A stretch of 64,000 nt of DNA from Streptosporangium sp. NBC_01756 (lineage in GTDB: Bacteria; Actinomycetota; Actinomycetes; Streptosporangiales; Streptosporangiaceae), in the NCBI RefSeq assembly GCF_035917975.1, contig NZ_CP109130.1, positions 4,960,001-5,024,000 of the forward strand. Reading direction: 5' to 3'. The position numbers and the translations under genes are program-made. The notes under the pieces are model-generated. The model did no database searches. It had not been told where the DNA came from and worked only from the letters and a program-made list of their open reading frames with translations. Numbering within the stretch: the stretch's first letter is position 1; each line of letters begins with the position of its first letter. Below are positions 1 through 8,088 of this stretch, one piece after another.

Positions 1-2
1 TA

Positions 3-740
3 CTAGGAGGGCGAGGCGGATTGTCCGATTTCACGCCCCGGCCAGGGCCTCGTCCGGCCCAGGAGCAGCGGTACGGTCCTTCCTCCGAAGCCGCCGCGGC
101 TTCTGCTGTACTCCGCTGTGTCGTTCATCCGGGGGAACGGCTCAGCCGGCACCGGTACATCGAGAAATTCGCAGAGGGGCTCCCAGCCCGCGCGGACGTC
201 GAGAACCAGTAACCGGCTGGGGGGTACGGTCTCCTGAATCTGAGCTGTGTGCTCCTGGAACAGCTCGATAGCGCGTTGCGGCTTCTGCTCGGCCACCAGT
301 CGCTGGGCCTGCGCTTCGAGCGTCATCTGAAAGAGCCTGACCAATGGAGCGAGATCCGTACCGAACATCGACGACAGGAGGACGGCGGCCCTACCTGGTA
401 GCGAATTGACGCGCCTGCGCCGTTTGAAGAGCGTCTTCTGCATGCTGTCCAGCCAGCGCTCGGGGTCGCGCACCGTGTGGACTACCTTTGCCTCCGGATA
501 ATTATGGAAAATCTTCTGCCAGCAGACGGAGGCCGGTTCGCCGAGAAGTGATTCATAGCCGGTGAGGATGTCCCCCCAATGCGCCGAGTCATTTTGCATG
601 ATCCCAAGAAGCGGCCGGATCAACTCAGTTCTGCTAAATATCTCCCCCGCGCTGAAGCATGGTCCGAACCCAAGCCGTACCAGCGCAACCTCAAGGGAGG
701 TTGTTCCCGTACGGCCGAGCCCGGTAGCTATGACTTGCAT
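3..740 (-). CDS. Sulfotransferase family protein (PAPS-dependent)
   Basis: Predicted soluble sulfotransferase that would move a sulfo group from PAPS to a hydroxyl on an unknown acceptor. A P-loop-like PAPS site GLGRTGTTSL lies at residues 7-16, and VRDPERW at 90-96 matches the segment that binds the PAPS 3'-phosphate. The length of 245 aa is normal for the short Sulfotransfer_4 type. The ATG start at 740 has AAAGGAG about 9 nt upstream. This is the last gene of a minus-strand run of seven genes starting near 7620, 60 nt after the EEP gene. It therefore probably decorates the product of that pathway. The family assignment is firm; the substrate is not known. Confidence 0.8.
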   Translation of the reverse strand: MQVIATGLGRTGTTSLEVALVRLGFGPCFSAGEIFSRTELIRPLLGIMQNDSAHWGDILTGYESLLGEPASVCWQKIFHNYPEAKVVHTVRDPERWLDSMQKTLFKRRRRVNSLPGRAAVLLSSMFGTDLAPLVRLFQMTLEAQAQRLVAEQKPQRAIELFQEHTAQIQETVPPSRLLVLDVRAGWEPLCEFLDVPVPAEPFPRMNDTAEYSRSRGGFGGRTVPLLLGRTRPWPGREIGQSASPS

Positions 741-800
741 CGTGCCTGCTCCTTTCTCGTCATGCGAGCGTCGATATCTCGTCGGCCGCTCTGGCCTTGG

Positions 801-1964
801 TCACGAGGGACGGGGAACGCTTATGCTGAACTGCTGGGCCAGATGGTCTGAGAAAGCCCCTCCGCCGGCGAGCTGATAGTTCGAGACGGCCACGTCGCCC
901 TTGGTGTACAGCCAATCGAGGCGCCACAGCGGGGGCAACGAGTAGTCGCGGATAGGCCACGTGTGAGGTGGTGCCAGGGAACTCCCGGGCCAATGCGCCT
1001 CCGTACCGACTCCGAGGGGGTACAGCTCCATCCAGGGCGTGTTGAAATCACCTGCCAGCACCGCCGGGTTGGGATTGTCGGCAACGTCCGTCCGCAACCT
1101 GTGCAACTCCTTGAGCCGCCATTTCGCCTGTTCCTCGAGGAGCGGGAGGGTCTGCTTCGTGAAGACGCCGGAGAGATTTCCGCGAAAGGGGTTATCCCCC
1201 AGCCGGAAGGGCGTCGGCAGATGGACGTTGTAGAAGGAGACGATGCGCCCGTCGACCCGGATTTCGGTGCGCTGCGCCTTTGCTGCCTTCCAGAACCAAT
1301 CCGAACCAGTATTGGGAAGTTGCTGATGGTGCGTTGCAACGATGGGCAGCCGAGAAATTGTGACAAATGTACTGTCAACGGACAGTTGGTAGCCCGGGAA
1401 CTCTGCGCGCAGCCGAGCCGATTCGTCGATGCGAAATACGTGATTGTACGGCGCAGCCTCTTTCGCATAGAGGTATTCCTGCAAGAGATAAACATCGGCA
1501 TTCTGTCGGCGCAGGAAGGCGTAGAAGGCGTCCTTGTCATCCCACATCTGCCAATATCCGGTGTTCCAAGAGAACACCTTGATCCCCCCGGGGACGCTTG
1601 TGGTGGTACCCGACCATCCGCGGCCATAGCCAGCCAGGTATCCCCCGATCGCCAGCAGGCAAACCAGGACAACCGAGAGCCAGCGGCGAACCGGGCGCGC
1701 GAACCACACGAATACGAGGAGCAGCAGCGGCACCACCACCGCCGCCACCGGCGGGGTGGCCTCAAAAATGGACCACACCCACCAGCGCCCGGCGAACAGG
1801 ATGAGCAAGACGAGGTAAGTGATCCACGCTGCCGTGGCGGCTACGAGGAGTCGTGTTCCCTTACACCAGCGGCCGGCGGTCGGGATCTCTTGCGGATCCC
1901 CGGTGGTGTCTCCTTCGGTCGAGGACAAGGACGAATCACCTTCTTGCGCCTGTGCGTTTTCCAT
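801..1964 (-). CDS. Membrane-anchored endonuclease/exonuclease/phosphatase (EEP) family protein
   Basis: A hydrolase of the EEP (DNase I-like) fold on a membrane anchor. After a polar N-terminus come three hydrophobic segments (about residues 38-60, 73-90, 96-113), then the catalytic domain. Active-site motifs are visible in order: FSWNTG (131-136), LLQEY with the metal-binding Glu163, NVHLPTP (about 247), AGDFNTPW (about 302) and SDHLAQQ near the C-terminus, which gives the Asp-His pair. EEP enzymes cleave phosphodiesters in nucleic acids, phospholipids or phosphosugars; with glycosyltransferase and UbiA neighbours, a lipid or sugar-phosphate substrate is more likely than DNA. The gene lies 13 nt after the upstream membrane protein gene, so it is probably in the same operon. 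The start has only a weak ribosome binding site. Confidence 0.78.
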   Translation of the reverse strand: MENAQAQEGDSSLSSTEGDTTGDPQEIPTAGRWCKGTRLLVAATAAWITYLVLLILFAGRWWVWSIFEATPPVAAVVVPLLLLVFVWFARPVRRWLSVVLVCLLAIGGYLAGYGRGWSGTTTSVPGGIKVFSWNTGYWQMWDDKDAFYAFLRRQNADVYLLQEYLYAKEAAPYNHVFRIDESARLRAEFPGYQLSVDSTFVTISRLPIVATHHQQLPNTGSDWFWKAAKAQRTEIRVDGRIVSFYNVHLPTPFRLGDNPFRGNLSGVFTKQTLPLLEEQAKWRLKELHRLRTDVADNPNPAVLAGDFNTPWMELYPLGVGTEAHWPGSSLAPPHTWPIRDYSLPPLWRLDWLYTKGDVAVSNYQLAGGGAFSDHLAQQFSISVPRPS

Positions 1965-1977
1965 CGGAACGTGCGTC

Positions 1978-2946
1978 CTAACTAACCTGTCGATAGCGTG
2001 TCTGACGGTTTCTCGCTGTTCTGCCGCCCTTCACATAGCGAATTCCGGCCAGCAACCCCAAAACGCCCAGGGTCGCGGCCACGTGACCCAAGGTTGTGAT
2101 GGCTCGACTCAACAACAACAGAGTGACCAGATCCGGACCACCGAGCAGAACGCCGAAGGTGAGGCTGAGCACGGCCTCACGTACCCCCAAGCCGGCAGGC
2201 GCGAACGACAACCCTCCGGCAACGGCGCTCAGCGCGAAGCCCCCAATGCCAAGCGTCATGGCAGACATCGCGGGCGCACCAAGGGCGATCCCGATGATCG
2301 CCGCATGCAGGCCTGTGCACCACCATCCAAGGACACTCAGGGCGATCACCGCCATTGACACCTTGCCGGTGGGAAGCGTGATTTCACGCTCGCCACGTCG
2401 TAATATCCGCTGGCCGAGGCCGATCAGTCGCCTTAGCAGCGGCGGCGCCAGCATGACCACACAGGCGCAGAGCAAAGGTGGCAATATCAGCCACCATTGA
2501 GGACTGTTCGACACCAGCTGCGGGAGGGCGAGCACCCCGACCGCGGTGCCGCCGATCGCTGTCATGATCATCATCACCAGGCCCGCACCGAGAAGCCTGG
2601 TTGCTGACACCCCAACCCGCCGTGCTAGCGCGGCTTGGGTAACAGTGGGCCACATCGCTCCGGGAAGATAGATCGTCGCTCCGGAGACGAAAAATAGCCA
2701 TGCCGCATCGGAAATAGTAAGGCGACCACAGGTACGCGTTACCAGTAACCGCCATCCGAAGAATCCGGGAAAATTTCCTATTACGGTGAGCCCTCCCGCG
2801 AGAACCATGGCGCTCAAGCCAACGGAACTCAGACTGTCTTCAAGTTCATGTCGTACACGCCATACTTGCGAGCACAAAAAAATGGCGACGGCCAAATAGA
2901 TGACCATCCTGAGAAGCTTGAGTGCACTCTTCGATGAACGCACCAC
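1978..2946 (-). CDS. Lysylphosphatidylglycerol synthase transmembrane-type (flippase-like) membrane protein
   Basis: A polytopic membrane protein of 322 aa with about eight hydrophobic helices, of the LPG_synthase_TM/UPF0104 type. It lacks the cytosolic acyltransferase domain of MprF, so it is the stand-alone membrane form, which often sits beside glycosyltransferases. Conserved-looking segments include GWRLLVTRT near the first third and the glycine-rich GGLSFAPAGLGVREAVL near residue 240; the latter pattern (P-G-G-G-x-R-E) is typical of the family. The GTG start overlaps the stop of the glycosyltransferase gene by one base, so the two are translationally coupled. By analogy it may move or help process a lipid-linked sugar across the membrane; this role is inferred. 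Confidence 0.75.
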   Translation of the reverse strand: MVRSSKSALKLLRMVIYLAVAIFLCSQVWRVRHELEDSLSSVGLSAMVLAGGLTVIGNFPGFFGWRLLVTRTCGRLTISDAAWLFFVSGATIYLPGAMWPTVTQAALARRVGVSATRLLGAGLVMMIMTAIGGTAVGVLALPQLVSNSPQWWLILPPLLCACVVMLAPPLLRRLIGLGQRILRRGEREITLPTGKVSMAVIALSVLGWWCTGLHAAIIGIALGAPAMSAMTLGIGGFALSAVAGGLSFAPAGLGVREAVLSLTFGVLLGGPDLVTLLLLSRAITTLGHVAATLGVLGLLAGIRYVKGGRTARNRQTRYRQVS

Positions 2947-4130
2947 TAGCGCACCATCGTAGTTTGACGACGCGAACCAATCAAGGAGGGACGATCCTGG
3001 AGGGGAATAAGCTGATTGAACAGCTCTTCGTAAGCCTTGAAGCAGTTTTCTTTGTCGTAGAGTTCCCGAGCCCTACGCCCTCCCTCTGCGCGCTCTTCAG
3101 GAGTCAGCGCTGCAAGTTCGGTGATCGCGCGGGCCAGCGCGTCCGGATCATGCATAGGAACCCGGCGGCCGAACCCCGTTTCCATAACGGGCGAACGCCC
3201 TCCAGGAAGGTCCGTGGTGACCGACGGGACGCCAACCATCATCGCTTCTGCCTGGACGATACCGAAGGACTCCCAAATAGACGGCAGAGCGAAGACGTCG
3301 ATGGACGCATAGAAGTCGTCGATCTGGGCTCCTCTCAGCATGCCGAGCATCCGCACCCGATTGTCGTCGCCGATGCGTGGGCGAAGCCGATCTTCAATTC
3401 CGCCGCCAGCCACCTCGACCCAATCGCCACCGATCAGCAATCGAGCATTTGGATCACCAAGCAGCTGAAAAGCCCGGATCAAATATTCGATCCCCTTTTC
3501 TTCTACAATGCGGCCAAGGAATCCGACATGTAGCCCAGGTCCATCACGGTAACTCGGCTCAGCACCCCGCCGATCAAGGCACGGTGGAGCGATCCCGCGC
3601 CAGTGTCTCCGCCTGATCACGGACCACAGTTTGGAGCCATGTGCCTGATCGGCGCTGTTCAGTACGATGGCGTCGGCAAGCCGCATGGCTAACCACGTGG
3701 AACGATCAACTGCGGACGTCGCAACCGAATTTACCATTCCTGATGGCAGCCATAGGTCGGTGTGGTGCGTTATCACCAACGGCCGATCTCGCACGCTCAG
3801 CGTGATCGGTGCCACTTCAAGCATCGGTACATGCAGGTTGACGATGGCTGACCGGCGAGCGACACGTCGAGCAAGTGGCACGAACTGTGGACTCACTGGC
3901 CCTCTTCCGATTCTGCAGCGGACGGGGCTGCGAAAGATCGAGACACCGGCTCGGAGCTCTCGAAGGGGCAGCGACTCGTCGTGCTGGACGGCCACCACCG
4001 CCACTCGACTCCCTCGCTTGGCCAATCCCTCAGCCAGCGTCTGGGCATATATCGTCAGTCCGCTGACGTATGGCGCGTAATAGTTGATGATTATCGCTAT
4101 GTCGAACTCATTGACACTCATAACAGTCAT
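2946..4130 (-). CDS. Glycosyltransferase family 4 (GT-B fold)
   Basis: A 394-aa GT4-type glycosyltransferase. The N-terminal half shows the acceptor-domain pattern (YYAPYVSGLTIYAQTLAEGL near residue 18). The C-terminal half has the donor-binding domain, with GFLGRIVEEKGIEYLIRAF and the E-x7-E motif in WESFGIVQAEAMMVG. It would transfer a sugar from a nucleotide (or polyprenyl) donor to a lipid or glycan acceptor at the inner face of the membrane. Base composition is lower in GC than the neighbouring catabolic genes, hinting at acquisition with the cluster. It is followed, with a 1-base overlap, by the flippase-like membrane protein. Donor and acceptor cannot be read from the sequence. Confidence 0.85.
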   Translation of the reverse strand: MTVMSVNEFDIAIIINYYAPYVSGLTIYAQTLAEGLAKRGSRVAVVAVQHDESLPLRELRAGVSIFRSPVRCRIGRGPVSPQFVPLARRVARRSAIVNLHVPMLEVAPITLSVRDRPLVITHHTDLWLPSGMVNSVATSAVDRSTWLAMRLADAIVLNSADQAHGSKLWSVIRRRHWRGIAPPCLDRRGAEPSYRDGPGLHVGFLGRIVEEKGIEYLIRAFQLLGDPNARLLIGGDWVEVAGGGIEDRLRPRIGDDNRVRMLGMLRGAQIDDFYASIDVFALPSIWESFGIVQAEAMMVGVPSVTTDLPGGRSPVMETGFGRRVPMHDPDALARAITELAALTPEERAEGGRRARELYDKENCFKAYEELFNQLIPLQDRPSLIGSRRQTTMVR

Positions 4131-4166
4131 CGGTTCCTAATTCAGGACGCGACGAAGGCGTGGGAT

Positions 4167-5135
4167 TTACAGCAAGGTAGGATTGTGACGAAGCATGAAT
4201 GGGATGCTGAGCGTAATCGCCCACAGCACACAGGCGCACAGCAGGGCGCGGTCACGAAGCAGGTTCCGTACCGGATCGCTGTTGTTTCGGTCCATAAGCT
4301 GGATCTGCAGGTACCGGAAGACGATGAAGAGCGCGAACGGGGCGGATAGCACCATCGCCGTCTGGCCGTAGTCGCGGCTCAACGGAGCGCCGGTCCCCAG
4401 ATACATGAGACCGGAGATGAGGGCGAACACCGCTGTGACCTGCATCAGCCAGCTGGTCAGCTCCACCGTATAACCGTGCAGAGCCGGCCGGTGCGTGGCT
4501 CCTGCACCCAATAATTCCTGGCGTCGCTTGCCGATGAGAAACAGTACGGATATGGCGAACACCGTGACCACTAGCCAGCCGGCGATAGGTCCGCCTATCG
4601 CCAGGTAGCCCTGGACGACCCGGAGTACGAAGCCCAGCCCCACCGTGCCCAGGTCCACGAGCGGAACGTGCTTGAGAACCAGGCTGTAGGCCATGTTGAG
4701 CCCCAGGTACACCAACACCGGCCAGCTCGGAAAGGGTGTGAAGGCCAACACTGCGCCAAGCGAGGCGAGCAATCCGACGCAGTAGAGGTACCCCACCGAT
4801 ACCCGAACCCGGCCGGAGGCGATGGGGCGATGGCGCTTAACCTCATGGCGGCCGTCACGGTGCCGGTCGATGATGTCGTTGCCGACGTACACCGCGGCGG
4901 AGGCCAGCATGAACGCGGTCACAGCCCACACGATCCTGCAGACCGCTGTTACATTCCAGGGCGAAGCATCGATAAGCGCGAGCGGCACGAAGATCAGCGC
5001 CTTGACAGAGTGCAGCGGCCGCGCCAAGCGGACAAGATCCACGACCCCCTGCAGCCGACCGCCCGCGGCTTGTTCCGGCGGTGAGTCCGGGTGCTCCGAG
5101 TTTCTTGGCACACCGGTAGATCCCATGACATGCAT
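4167..5135 (-). CDS. UbiA-family prenyltransferase, decaprenyl-phosphate phosphoribosyltransferase-like
   Basis: An integral membrane prenyltransferase of the UbiA superfamily, about eight hydrophobic helices. The first Asp-rich motif NDIIDRHRDGRH (residues 86-97) followed by KRHRPIASG closely resembles the pattern in mycobacterial Rv3806c, which joins PRPP to decaprenyl phosphate; AYSLVLKH lies further on. I chose ATG 5135 because GGAGG stands 7 nt upstream; a longer open frame to 5261 runs into the upstream epimerase gene. The protein is 322 aa. If it acts like Rv3806c it would make a polyprenyl-phosphoribose that the adjacent epimerase could oxidise or epimerise. That reaction is inferred from family and neighbours. 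Other UbiA reactions (aromatic prenylation) are less likely given the motif. Confidence 0.78.
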   Translation of the reverse strand: MHVMGSTGVPRNSEHPDSPPEQAAGGRLQGVVDLVRLARPLHSVKALIFVPLALIDASPWNVTAVCRIVWAVTAFMLASAAVYVGNDIIDRHRDGRHEVKRHRPIASGRVRVSVGYLYCVGLLASLGAVLAFTPFPSWPVLVYLGLNMAYSLVLKHVPLVDLGTVGLGFVLRVVQGYLAIGGPIAGWLVVTVFAISVLFLIGKRRQELLGAGATHRPALHGYTVELTSWLMQVTAVFALISGLMYLGTGAPLSRDYGQTAMVLSAPFALFIVFRYLQIQLMDRNNSDPVRNLLRDRALLCACVLWAITLSIPFMLRHNPTLL

Positions 5136-5155
5136 GTCGCAACCTCCGGCCTGGC

Positions 5156-6196
5156 TCAGAAGAAGATCTTCGCGAGTGACAATGCTCCCTGCCCCCAGGC
5201 ATCGCGGCTGGTCCGGCCTGCGCGCCCAGACGCCCCTTCCCTGCGCTGCTCTTGCCACCATTCGTAAGTGCGGAGGATCGCTTCTCGGTTGGACAGCCGG
5301 GGCTGGAAGCCGAGCCGGTCACGCGCCTTGTCGATGCTGACGTAGGAGTCGTCGAGCAATTTGTGGGCTAGGCGCCCGTACACAGGAGAGAGCCGCATCC
5401 GCTCCAGAATGCGGAGCGCACCCAGCGCCGGCCGAGCCGGGAGCGAGACCACCCGCTTGCCATGGCCGGCGGCGTCGAGCACCGCCTGGAAATTCTCCCG
5501 CACCGTGTCGAACTCCGCAGCGGCGATGTTGTACGTGTCATCCGCTACGTCAGCCGGAGCCGACAGGACGCCGACGACAGCGTCCACCAGATCCTCGATG
5601 GCCAGCATCTGGTTGCGTGTATTGCCATCGCCCAGAACAGGAAAGTTGCGTCCCTCGTCGGCCCACTCGAAGAGCATCGCAAACAGGCCCATCCGGCCGG
5701 GGCCGACGAAGGTCTTGGGACGCAGGATCGGAATGCACATTCCGTCCGCCCGGTATTTTTCTGCCGCCTCCTCCGCCGCGCTCTTGGCCCGGGTGTACGG
5801 ATCAACCGGCTCGCGTGGATGATCCTCCGGGGTGGGCACCAGCTTGGGCAGCCCGTAGACGGCGGTCGACGATATGTGAACGACTCGCTCTACGCCAGCG
5901 CGGCGACCGGCCTCAAGCACACTGCGGGTGCCCTGGACGATCAAGTCATGGATCTGGGCAGCCGGGTAGGTCGGCAGTGCACCGGCGCAGTGTACGACGG
6001 CATCAGCCCCCGCCGTCGCCTTGGTCAACATCGCGGTGTCACGGATGTCGCCGATCCGTTGTTGCCAGCCCTCCTCAGAGCCGGACGATGGACGCAGGTC
6101 CACGCCGAGAACGTCACGGCCCTCCCCGACGAAATGCCGGACCAATTCGCCGCCGAGCATTCCGGCGCTTCCTGTCACTACGATCCGCTCGGCCAT
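5156..6196 (-). CDS. NAD(P)-dependent sugar epimerase/dehydratase (extended SDR)
   Basis: An extended short-chain dehydrogenase of 346 aa. The N-terminal nucleotide-binding motif is GSAGMLGGE (GxxGxxG, residues 8-16). The catalytic triad is visible as ISSTAVYG (Ser) and YTRAKSAAEEA (Y-x3-K). These features fit NAD-dependent epimerases, dehydratases and 3-beta-HSD-like enzymes acting on nucleotide- or lipid-linked sugars. The start overlaps the aminotransferase gene by 19 nt, and the stop lies 20 nt before the UbiA-type gene, so the three are one transcription unit. A likely role is oxidation or epimerisation of the sugar that the class III aminotransferase then aminates; no substrate can be named from sequence. 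Confidence 0.82.
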   Translation of the reverse strand: MAERIVVTGSAGMLGGELVRHFVGEGRDVLGVDLRPSSGSEEGWQQRIGDIRDTAMLTKATAGADAVVHCAGALPTYPAAQIHDLIVQGTRSVLEAGRRAGVERVVHISSTAVYGLPKLVPTPEDHPREPVDPYTRAKSAAEEAAEKYRADGMCIPILRPKTFVGPGRMGLFAMLFEWADEGRNFPVLGDGNTRNQMLAIEDLVDAVVGVLSAPADVADDTYNIAAAEFDTVRENFQAVLDAAGHGKRVVSLPARPALGALRILERMRLSPVYGRLAHKLLDDSYVSIDKARDRLGFQPRLSNREAILRTYEWWQEQRREGASGRAGRTSRDAWGQGALSLAKIFF

Positions 6197-7620
6197 CGTG
6201 GCGACACCTTCTCCCGTACGAACCGGGCGAGGAGCCGCGACAGGCCCTTGGCCAAGGTCTGGTCCAGTGCGTCCAGGAAGTACTCGACATCCGTGGGCTC
6301 TGCCACCAAGGGGGGTGCCACGACGAGCGGGTTACGGCCGTTCAGGGTGTAATAGGCGTAGACGTCGTGATCATGATATAAGGCGTCGATGACCGCGCAG
6401 GTGATCAGCTTGACGCGGAAGTTCGGGTCGCGAGCCAGGCCACTGGGGGCCAACTTGGCCACGAGATCGAGGATCTTCGGCCCACCGTCCAAGAAGACAC
6501 CGTATAGCGCACCGGCGCCACGCACGTCGGCCACCGAATTGCTATGCTCTTTGCGGATCCGATCCAGACCTGGCGCAAGTATTTGCTCGATGGCTCTCGC
6601 CCGTTTCGGATAGTCGTCCTCTACAGCGATATTAATGGCCTCTATGGCGGTGACATTCTCCTCTCCGAACCCATAATAAGTCGTGCTCGTACTGAGCAGG
6701 AGGGAGTCGGTGAGATTGTCGTACGCCTTGCGAAATATCGACTCTCTTGCAATATATGCCGAGATCGAGGATTTACCACCGCCAAAAGATTTCGACGTCG
6801 TAAGAACGTCTGGGACGAGATCGGGATAACGCATGAAGTAGAACAGGCTCCCGGCCTTGCCCCATCCAGTGTAAATCTCGTCGAAAATCAGAATAATTTC
6901 TTCTTTGGTGCAGAGCTCTCGCAGCCCACGAAGGAACTCTTCTGAGCACAGCTGCATGGTTGACGCGCTGAACGGCTCGACAAGAATGGCATATACATCG
7001 CAGGCGCCGTCCTGGCGGCGGGCCCGAGCAACCGCATCCCTTACCGAGTCGAGGTCGTTGTATCGAAAACTTCCGATGCCGGGGATCGTGGGAAAGGCGA
7101 AATGCTTCTGTGCCCCGCCTGTGAGGCCGGAGGATCCGAGCAGCTTGCCATGAAAGCTGATGTCGGCGTGGAGGATTTGACCTCTTCTGCCCTCATGGTA
7201 TTTATACGCCAACTTGACCGCGCCCTCGACGGCCTCGGCACCGGAGTTCGGGAAGAACGACATATTCAGATCGCCGGGCAGCAACTGGGCGAGGTTGTGG
7301 CTGAGCGCGGCGACGTAGGGAGAAAAATAGGTCTTGTGCACCTCCATGCGCTGTCGGTCGGCGAAGCGACGCCGAGCGGCCAGAATGCGTGGATGGTTGT
7401 GCCCGTGGTTGAGGACTCCGACCCCTCCCGTGACATCAAGAATACGGCGGCCGTCACGCGTCCAGATCCACGCGCCCTCGGCCCGTTCGACCAGTTCGCG
7501 ACCGAAACCGAACGAGGTCATGAGGGATACCTGACTGCGGCTGACGTATCTCCGGTACAGGTCATGAACTTGGCTTGCAGTAAGGTGCTCACATTCGTCG
7601 ATGGTGATCAGCTCAGACAC
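6178..7620 (-). CDS. Class III pyridoxal-phosphate aminotransferase
   Basis: A PLP enzyme of the ornithine/GABA/acetylornithine (class III) fold, 480 aa from the chosen start. Key features are PNSGAEAVEGAVKLA (phosphate-binding region), FDEIYTGWGKAG with the PLP-ring Asp (about residue 247), and the Schiff-base Lys in TSKSFGGG (about residue 277). I chose GTG at 7620 because GGAAAGG lies about 10 nt upstream; a GTG at 7671 in the same frame has no ribosome binding site. First gene of the seven-gene operon. Class III enzymes aminate aldehydes or ketones, so an amino group on the lipid-linked sugar or side chain is a reasonable inference. Substrate unknown. Confidence 0.82.
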   Translation of the reverse strand: MSELITIDECEHLTASQVHDLYRRYVSRSQVSLMTSFGFGRELVERAEGAWIWTRDGRRILDVTGGVGVLNHGHNHPRILAARRRFADRQRMEVHKTYFSPYVAALSHNLAQLLPGDLNMSFFPNSGAEAVEGAVKLAYKYHEGRRGQILHADISFHGKLLGSSGLTGGAQKHFAFPTIPGIGSFRYNDLDSVRDAVARARRQDGACDVYAILVEPFSASTMQLCSEEFLRGLRELCTKEEIILIFDEIYTGWGKAGSLFYFMRYPDLVPDVLTTSKSFGGGKSSISAYIARESIFRKAYDNLTDSLLLSTSTTYYGFGEENVTAIEAINIAVEDDYPKRARAIEQILAPGLDRIRKEHSNSVADVRGAGALYGVFLDGGPKILDLVAKLAPSGLARDPNFRVKLITCAVIDALYHDHDVYAYYTLNGRNPLVVAPPLVAEPTDVEYFLDALDQTLAKGLSRLLARFVREKVSPRWPSGS

Positions 7621-7680
7621 GTGGATGTTTCCTTTCCCAGGCGCGAAGACCGCATTCTTGTCGGTAATCACTCACGGATG

Positions 7681-7698
7681 CGCGCCATTGATGGCGCG
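7681..7698. promoter_or_regulatory. 18-bp palindrome upstream of the aminotransferase operon
   Basis: CGCGCCAT-TG-ATGGCGCG is a perfect 8-bp inverted repeat with a 2-nt centre. It lies 60 nt upstream of the preferred start of the operon's first gene and is the only strong dyad there. A dimeric repressor site is plausible. No regulator gene lies next to it, because the DNA beyond is an IS relic. Confidence 0.4.
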
Positions 7699-8088
7699 TC
7701 ATGTCTGCTCCCTGACTGGTGTTGGTCTCCTCCCGTGCGTGGCGTTTCTAGGCTGACAGATGCGCCGTCCAATTCCCGCCCAATTTCCGCCCAAGGCGCA
7801 GGGCCCCGGCGTTGATTCGCTTTGTCGGTCTCTGCCCTGTTGATCAGATGCCGTAGACGGCGAAGGCGGCATCATGGTCGAGGAGATCGCGGCGGGCGTG
7901 GGCGATGTTGGCCCGACCGGCCAGCCGGATGGTGCTGATCGCCAGGTTCCGGAAGGCGGCCAGCGCTCTGGGCGCGGTGCCTGTCCTGAGCTGGGAGTTG
8001 TCTTCCCGGAAGGTGACGTCTCTGACCCAGTGGAGCCGGTTTTCCACTGTCCAGTGCGCTCTTTCGTACTGAGCGTGAAAGCTGGGGG

